Shown: one piece after another, positions 14,766-15,561 of the stretch
Numbering within the stretch: the first letter of the stretch is position 1
Layout of the letters: each line of letters begins with the position of its first letter
From: an uncultured Bacteroides sp.
Lineage (GTDB): Bacteria; Bacteroidota; Bacteroidia; Bacteroidales; Bacteroidaceae
Assembly (NCBI GenBank): GCA_905203765.1
Contig: CAJKXC010000061.1
Coordinates: 1 to 15,561 of the forward strand
Length of the DNA: 15,561 bases
Reading direction: 5' to 3'
Notes under the pieces: model-generated
Database searches by the model: none
Told to the model about the DNA's origin: nothing
What the model saw: only the letters and a program-made list of their open reading frames with translations
Position numbers and translations under genes: made by a program

Positions 14766-14809
14766 AAGTGTCCGTTCTTAAGCGGACAAGTGTCCGATAA
14801 CGGACAGGT
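14766..14809. repeat. Two TGTCCG...CGGACA inverted repeats in the same 22-bp phase
   Basis: TGTCCG (14769-14774) pairs with CGGACA (14783-14788) over an 8-base loop; TGTCCG (14791-14796) pairs with CGGACA (14801-14806) over 4 bases. Both are preceded by AAG at exactly 22-base spacing, continuing the phase of the five units to the left. The second has the form TGT-N10-ACA, like enhancer sites of some sigma-54 activators. A smaller dyad GCTGA/TCAGC follows at 14827-14839. Confidence 0.75.
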
Positions 14810-14851
14810 GCATAAGTCTATTTATCGCTGATTATCAGCACATTATTAGTT

Positions 14852-14866
14852 TGGCACGGGAATTGA
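14852..14866 (+). promoter_or_regulatory. Sigma-54-type (-24/-12) promoter candidate for the DUF3836 gene
   Basis: TGGCACG-GGAA-TTGA matches the sigma-54 consensus TGGCACG-N4-TTGC at 10 of 11 core positions with exact spacing; the final C of the -12 element is A. No TAnnTTTG box is found between 14840 and 14979 on this strand; a TTTG at 14850-14853 has only a poor -7 partner. The start site would be near 14878, giving a leader of about 100 bases. The palindrome array sits 43-196 bases upstream, the normal range for an enhancer-binding activator. Confidence 0.5.
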
Positions 14867-14979
14867 CTATTATTAGGCGAAGGCGTTCGGAAAAGAAAAA
14901 CAAGCAGTAATGCAACTTTCCAATCTTAGCCAACGTCTAATGATAAAACAAGGTCAGTAACAATTAAAAAATAAGGATT

Positions 14980-15483
14980 ATGAAAACTACAAGTTTATTC
15001 CAGGCAGTTGCATTCGTAGCAATGATTATCGTAAGCGTTATGAATTCAGAAGTGAAGGCACAGGAAAGTAACTTCATCACCAATGAAGAAGTGAAAAACG
15101 AATTAGTAGTTGCAAAGACTATCTTCAAACAGGACGGCGGACAACTTTATCGTCATATCCGCTACGAATATACCTACGACGACCAAAAACGACTCACAAG
15201 CAAAGAAGCATCCAAGTGGGACGGAGCAAAAGACGAATGGGTACCTTATTTCAAAATGACCTACCAATACGGCAATGATGAAATCACCATGTCTTACGCT
15301 CGTTGGAATCAGTCACACAAGGCGTTCGACAAAGACATGAAGAAGAGCGTTTATGAATTGAACGACGAAAACATGCCGGTAGCTTACAAACTCTACAACC
15401 AAGACGTACAGAAGTCCGACTTGACAATGGTAAGCTATAACAAAAAAGACTACGTAGCTAATTTGCTTGCCATGGCAAGGTAA
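14980..15483 (+). CDS. Secreted DUF3836-type protein of unknown function
   Basis: A 167-residue exported protein. The signal peptide is residues 1-27 (MKTTSLFQAVAFVAMIIVSV ... SEVKA, cleavage before QES). The mature part is rich in tyrosine, lysine and aspartate and shows repeated strand-like segments reminiscent of YD-type repeats: YRHIRYEYTYDDQKRLTSKE, then KWDGAKDEWVPYFKMTYQYG, then NQSHKAFDKDMKKSVYEL. These fit the Bacteroides DUF3836 family of small secreted proteins, whose function is unknown. There is no lipobox, so it should be periplasmic or released. AAGGA at 14973-14977 lies just two bases before the ATG, closer than a normal ribosome site. It appears monocistronic, with its own upstream repeat region and a terminator 24 bases after the stop. 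Confidence 0.75.
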   Translation: MKTTSLFQAVAFVAMIIVSVMNSEVKAQESNFITNEEVKNELVVAKTIFKQDGGQLYRHIRYEYTYDDQKRLTSKEASKWDGAKDEWVPYFKMTYQYGNDEITMSYARWNQSHKAFDKDMKKSVYELNDENMPVAYKLYNQDVQKSDLTMVSYNKKDYVANLLAMAR

Positions 15484-15507
15484 AATTTAAAGTTTATAAT
15501 AATGAAG

Positions 15508-15543
15508 AAGAGGTTGTGTCAAAATGCTGGCACAACCTCTTTT
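15508..15543 (+). terminator. Strong intrinsic terminator after the DUF3836 gene
   Basis: Perfect 11-bp arms AAGAGGTTGTG (15508-15518) and CACAACCTCTT (15531-15541) surround a 12-base loop and run into TTTCATCTTTT. The flanking A-rich left side makes it plausible in both directions. Confidence 0.85.
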
Positions 15544-15561
15544 CATCTTTTACAGTCCGGT

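Noticed and set aside
14656..14809. CRISPR array
   Set aside because: The 22-bp units are contiguous with no spacers, differ from one another, and no cas gene is nearby.

Overview
The window looks like a chromosome segment from Bacteroides or a very close relative. It carries a SusC/SusD pair, a SusD with a Bacteroides-style lipobox, a DUF3836 secreted protein, and TAnnTTTG-type promoter -7 elements. The minus-strand gene order ftsX - DUF3098 - uppP - truB - queA - folK also fits Bacteroidota. I cannot assign a species.

Layout, left to right. (1) 1-1375: a lone plus-strand DUF1016/YhcG-type PD-(D/E)XK nuclease gene. It is clearly AT-richer than its neighbours and carries two in-frame palindromic repeats in its interdomain linker. 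A hairpin separates it from the convergent operon to its right. (2) 1454-9244, all minus strand, transcribed right to left: a membrane-anchored TPR/HTH regulator (DUF6377-like), then a SusC-like TonB-dependent porin, its SusD-like lipoprotein, and a secreted clade-2 histidine phosphatase whose start overlaps the susD stop (ATGA). This resembles a polysaccharide utilisation locus, but its only enzyme is a phosphatase and no glycosidase or lyase is visible. My inference is uptake of a phosphorylated substrate, such as an inositol phosphate, or phosphate scavenging. The regulator and susC promoters share a 12-base element, and the regulator-susC gap holds three exact copies of a 10-mer that could be operators. 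(3) 9287-14501, minus strand: a housekeeping operon with a zinc-ribbon SAM methyltransferase, ftsX, a small DUF3098 membrane protein, uppP, truB, queA and folK. It covers cell division, lipid carrier recycling, tRNA modification and folate synthesis. The genes are tightly spaced or overlapping. (4) 14502-14979: a long divergent intergenic region. It contains five tandem 22-bp, partly palindromic units, then two TGTCCG...CGGACA inverted repeats in the same 22-bp phase, then a very good match to a sigma-54 (-24/-12) promoter. (5) 14980-15483: a plus-strand DUF3836-type secreted protein followed by a strong intrinsic terminator.

The most notable signals are the repeat array with its sigma-54-like promoter in front of the DUF3836 gene, the carbohydrase-free SusCD-phosphatase locus with its putative operators, and the palindromic in-frame repeats inside the nuclease gene. 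All functional calls rest on motifs read by eye. No database search was possible.
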